A stretch of DNA of 25,400 nucleotides from an uncultured Bacteroidales bacterium (GTDB lineage Bacteria; Bacteroidota; Bacteroidia; Bacteroidales; Muribaculaceae), in NCBI GenBank assembly GCA_900549375.1, contig URNY01000019.1, positions 1 to 25,400 of the forward strand. The letters run 5' to 3'. Below, in pieces: positions 22,871-25,400 of this stretch. Below the pieces are notes generated by a model. The model searched no databases. It saw only the letters and a program-made list of their open reading frames with translations, and was not told the DNA's origin. Each line of letters starts with the position of its first letter. Positions within the stretch are counted from its first letter, which is position 1. Made by a program: the position numbers and the translations under genes.

Positions 22871-24561
22871 TTCTTATTATTCCGGTTATTCCGGGGCTTC
22901 TCAAGCATCGCTTTATATTGCTCCGGATCCGACAATATCTGCCCGGCGAGCTTCATGGCTTTGTCGTTCTTCAGCTCATAGGCGGCCTTCCCTCTGTCGT
23001 AATAATATCGTCCCACGATCTCGCTGCCCAGATATTCCTCAATTTCAGAGCGGTGAGTGTCGAGGTCGCGCTCGAGGTCATGGGTCAGCAATGCTGCTAT
23101 CTTGTCGAGTTCCTTCTCGGTCTCCTCGTTCATATAGCCTTCGTTCTTGGCCGTGGTGCGCAGTTGCTTCACGAGCTCTTCGCAGACTTTGTCATATTTG
23201 AAACGCGCCGGATCTATGCTCTTCTTAAAATCGGAATAGAGCGTATCGGTAATCTCGAACGAGGCAGCCGGGCCTATTTCTTTATTGGCTGCCGCATAGC
23301 GGGTGGCATAGTCGAATACCCAGTTGTCGGCCACAAGGTTATAGATGAGCCTGTTGACCGTGCCCCAGTCCACCGTGGAATCGGGACGCAGACCTCCGCC
23401 GTCGCGAACCTCGCGGCCATGTGCCGTCTTATATACGTTGGTAAGGCTGTCGGGAACGCGGGCCACCGACCCGTCGGCATTCCTGCGCGAATAATCTATA
23501 GCCTGGATGAGCCTTCCGGAGGGGAGATAGTATTTGGCGATCGTAACCTTCAGCAGGCCGCCGTAGGGCAGCTGCGCCGGATTCTGCACGAGTCCCTTTC
23601 CATAGCTGCGCGATCCTATCAGCACCGCGCGGTCCAGATCCTGAAGCGAGCCGGCCATGATTTCCGACGAAGAGGCGCTCCCCCCGTCGATGAGAACGGC
23701 AAGGGGCGTGTCGGGGAAGATGGGCGACCTCGGTGTTTTGTAAATGCGCTCCTGCGATGGATCGCGGCCGATGGTGCGCACTATCTCGGTGCCTTTGGGC
23801 ACGAAATACCCTGTGATGTCAACGGCAGCCTCCACGAGTCCGCCACCGTTGCCGCGAAGGTCGATCACAATCCCTTTCAGCCCTTTATCCTCCTTGAATT
23901 TATCGAGCGCCTTGCGCACTTCGCCGGGCGTCTTGTCGATGAAGCTCGTTATGCGGACATAGCCTATCCCGTCGATAATCGTATCATAAGCCACGCTCGG
24001 CTCCTGCACCTTGGCACGCACTATCTCTATCACTTTCACACTGTCGGCGGCGTATGGCCGCTTCACCGTCACTTTCACCGGAGTGCCGGGCACTCCCTTC
24101 AGCAGTTTGGTCACGAATTCGCTCCCTTTATCGGCCACATCCACGCTGTCGACGCGCAATATATGGTCGCCGGGACGCAGTCCCCCTTTGGCCGCGGGAC
24201 TCCCCTCCATAGGCTGGGATATGTAGGAGCCGCCGTCGCGCTCCATGATATAACTGCCGATGCCGCCGTATTCGCCGGTGGTGAGCTTCTGAAGCTTCTC
24301 CTGATCTTCGGCGGTGTAATACTCGGTGTAGGGATCGGTGCTTGAGAGGAAGGCGTCGATGGCGGCTTTGAAACTCTTGTCGACATCGATGGAGTCGACA
24401 TAGTTCATCTCCACCTGCTTCACTATAGAGTTGAAGGTGTTGAGATTCCGCGCCAGCGCGGCGTCATGGCTTTTCTGCGCCGAAAGCGTAGCCAGTCCGG
24501 CGCACGCCAAGGCTGTCAACGCGAAAAGGGGAAGAGTGCGGAGCGATATGTGTTTTCTCAT
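22867..24561 (-). CDS. S41 family C-terminal processing protease (CtpA/Prc-like)
   Basis: This 564-residue exported serine protease is of the carboxyl-terminal processing family, which trims or degrades periplasmic proteins by recognising C-termini through a PDZ domain. A signal peptide or anchor covers residues 1-28 (LPLFALTALACAGLATLSAQ). The PDZ domain lies at about 98-170 (GGIGSYIMERDGGSYISQP, GLRPGDHIL). The protease domain has VIDLRGNGGGLVEAA and the catalytic Ser297 in GGSASSSEIMAGS, with Lys322 in SYGKGLVQ exactly 25 residues later, the family spacing. A charged helical extension (about 440-564) ends in an Asn/Lys/Arg tail. Start and stop both overlap neighbours by 4 bp (nadB upstream, mfd downstream). 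The family is certain; the substrate is unknown. Confidence 0.94.
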   Translation of the reverse strand: MRKHISLRTLPLFALTALACAGLATLSAQKSHDAALARNLNTFNSIVKQVEMNYVDSIDVDKSFKAAIDAFLSSTDPYTEYYTAEDQEKLQKLTTGEYGGIGSYIMERDGGSYISQPMEGSPAAKGGLRPGDHILRVDSVDVADKGSEFVTKLLKGVPGTPVKVTVKRPYAADSVKVIEIVRAKVQEPSVAYDTIIDGIGYVRITSFIDKTPGEVRKALDKFKEDKGLKGIVIDLRGNGGGLVEAAVDITGYFVPKGTEIVRTIGRDPSQERIYKTPRSPIFPDTPLAVLIDGGSASSSEIMAGSLQDLDRAVLIGSRSYGKGLVQNPAQLPYGGLLKVTIAKYYLPSGRLIQAIDYSRRNADGSVARVPDSLTNVYKTAHGREVRDGGGLRPDSTVDWGTVNRLIYNLVADNWVFDYATRYAAANKEIGPAASFEITDTLYSDFKKSIDPARFKYDKVCEELVKQLRTTAKNEGYMNEETEKELDKIAALLTHDLERDLDTHRSEIEEYLGSEIVGRYYYDRGKAAYELKNDKAMKLAGQILSDPEQYKAMLEKPRNNRNNKK

Positions 24562-25400
24562 TTCTCTTTAGACTCGGGATGAGGATAGTCAATAGTGAAG
24601 TGGAGCCCGCGGCTCTCTTTGCGCTCCATGGCCTGACGCATGATCAGATAAGCCACGTTGATGATGTTGCGCAATTCGCAAAGCTTGCGGGAGGGCTTGC
24701 TGCACTTGAAAAGCGCCTCGGTCTCCTGATAGAGGATGTCGAGACGGTTCCAGGCCCGCTTGAGCCTCAGGTCGCTTCTTACAATCCCAACATAATAACC
24801 CATTATCTGGTTCACCTCTTTCTCCGACTGCGTGATGAGCACCATCTCCTCGGGATGGACCGTGCCTTCGTCGTTCCATTCGGGCACGTCGTTGCGCCAG
24901 TCGTATTCGCCGATATGTTCCATGGCGTGGCGGGATGCCGCGTCGGCATATACCACCGCCTCTATCAGAGAATTGCTTGCCAGCCGGTTGCCGCCGTGAA
25001 GACCGGTGCAGGAGCATTCCCCCACTGCATAGAGCCTCTTGATCGAGCTCTCCCCGTTGCCGTCCACCTTGATGCCGCCGCAAAGATAGTGGGCGGCAGG
25101 TGCTACAGGAATCATGTCGCGCGTGATGTCGATGCCTAAGGAGAGGCATTTCTCATATATGTTGGGGAAATGACGGCGCGTTTCCTCCGGATCCTTATGC
25201 GTCACGTCGAGATATACATGATCGGTGCCGTGAAGCTTCATCTCTGAGTCGATGGCGCGGGCCACAATGTCGCGGGGAGCCAGAGAGAGTCTCGGGTCGT
25301 ATTTCTGCATGAATTCCTCGCCGTCGAGATTGCGGAGCACGGCTCCATAGCCGCGCATCGCCTCCGTAATAAGGAACGACGGGCGGTCGCCGGGATGATA
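24558..25400 (-). CDS. nadB: NadB, L-aspartate oxidase (C-terminal part)
   Basis: The gene runs off the right edge; 280 residues are visible out of about 520. NadB oxidises L-aspartate to iminoaspartate with FAD, the first step of de novo NAD synthesis, working with NadA. The visible part begins YHPGDRPSFLITEAMRGYGA, where the substrate-binding segment continues to RNLDGEEFM. AAHYLCGGIKVDGNG and the FAD motif GECSCTGLHGGNRLASNSLIEAV follow. The C-terminal helical domain is present (NRLDILYQETEALF, ELRNIINVAYLIMRQAMERKESRGLHFTIDYP). The HGGNRLASNSL form and the C-terminal helices point to NadB rather than SdhA/FrdA. The stop overlaps the S41 protease start by 4 bp. The true start is beyond the window. 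Confidence 0.95.
   Translation of the reverse strand, partial: YHPGDRPSFLITEAMRGYGAVLRNLDGEEFMQKYDPRLSLAPRDIVARAIDSEMKLHGTDHVYLDVTHKDPEETRRHFPNIYEKCLSLGIDITRDMIPVAPAAHYLCGGIKVDGNGESSIKRLYAVGECSCTGLHGGNRLASNSLIEAVVYADAASRHAMEHIGEYDWRNDVPEWNDEGTVHPEEMVLITQSEKEVNQIMGYYVGIVRSDLRLKRAWNRLDILYQETEALFKCSKPSRKLCELRNIINVAYLIMRQAMERKESRGLHFTIDYPHPESKEK

Noticed and set aside
22816..24345. Open frame of 509 codons on the + strand opposite the S41 protease
   Set aside because: The protease on the - strand has all catalytic and PDZ motifs. The + strand translation is a His/Arg/Ala/Gly-rich shadow with no domain.
1..25400. CRISPR array, insertion sequence, phage or tRNA/att site
   Set aside because: No spaced direct repeats of CRISPR type, no transposase or integrase frame, and no tRNA-like cloverleaf was noticed. 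All sizeable stretches are accounted for by core genes.

Overview
This window looks like a chromosomal segment from Bacteroidota, order Bacteroidales. Muribaculaceae is my best guess, but that is inference. The evidence is the dcw gene order ftsW-murG-murC-ftsQ-ftsA-ftsZ with no ddl, Bacteroidota-type TAnnTTTG -7 promoter elements (three good ones), little sign of Shine-Dalgarno sequences, a GC-rich coding style that gives long antisense shadow ORFs, and several Bacteroidales-style products (RNase H1 with a viroplasmin domain, a large calcineurin-like phosphoesterase, a secreted GH53). I see no integrase, transposase, CRISPR array, phage gene, rRNA or tRNA, so this is core genome rather than an accessory island.

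Positions 1-12755 (+ strand) form one long co-directional block. It starts inside ftsW and runs through murG, murC, ftsQ, ftsA and ftsZ (lipid II synthesis, divisome, Z-ring). Close behind follow a THUMP-type 23S rRNA methyltransferase with a repetitive charged tail, a multi-pass membrane protein overlapping it by 4 bp, pdxB (vitamin B6), an RNase H1 and a secreted metallophosphoesterase. A hairpin at 12715-12755 closes the block.

Positions 12779-15485 (- strand) hold a secreted glycerophosphodiester phosphodiesterase, an organophosphate antiporter of the GlpT type just downstream of it, and an unrecognised 115-residue protein. The first two make a plausible release-and-import pair for glycerol-3-phosphate. 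A divergent promoter region (15486-15681) separates them from queG (epoxyqueuosine reductase, + strand), whose promoter lies almost on its start codon.

Positions 16628-18754 (- strand) hold a secreted GH53 endo-galactanase and gapA (glycolytic GAPDH), with a good terminator between them. A 311-bp divergent spacer separates gapA from mscL (+ strand).

Positions 19514-25400 (- strand) are a tightly packed nadB-S41 protease-mfd operon with two 4-bp start/stop overlaps; nadB runs off the right edge.

I found no convincing undescribed system. The most unusual features are the near-identical 42-bp repeats encoding a charged heptad tail on the rRNA methyltransferase, the near-leaderless queG promoter, the atypical FtsZ and FtsA C-termini, and two unknown proteins (115 and 327 residues).
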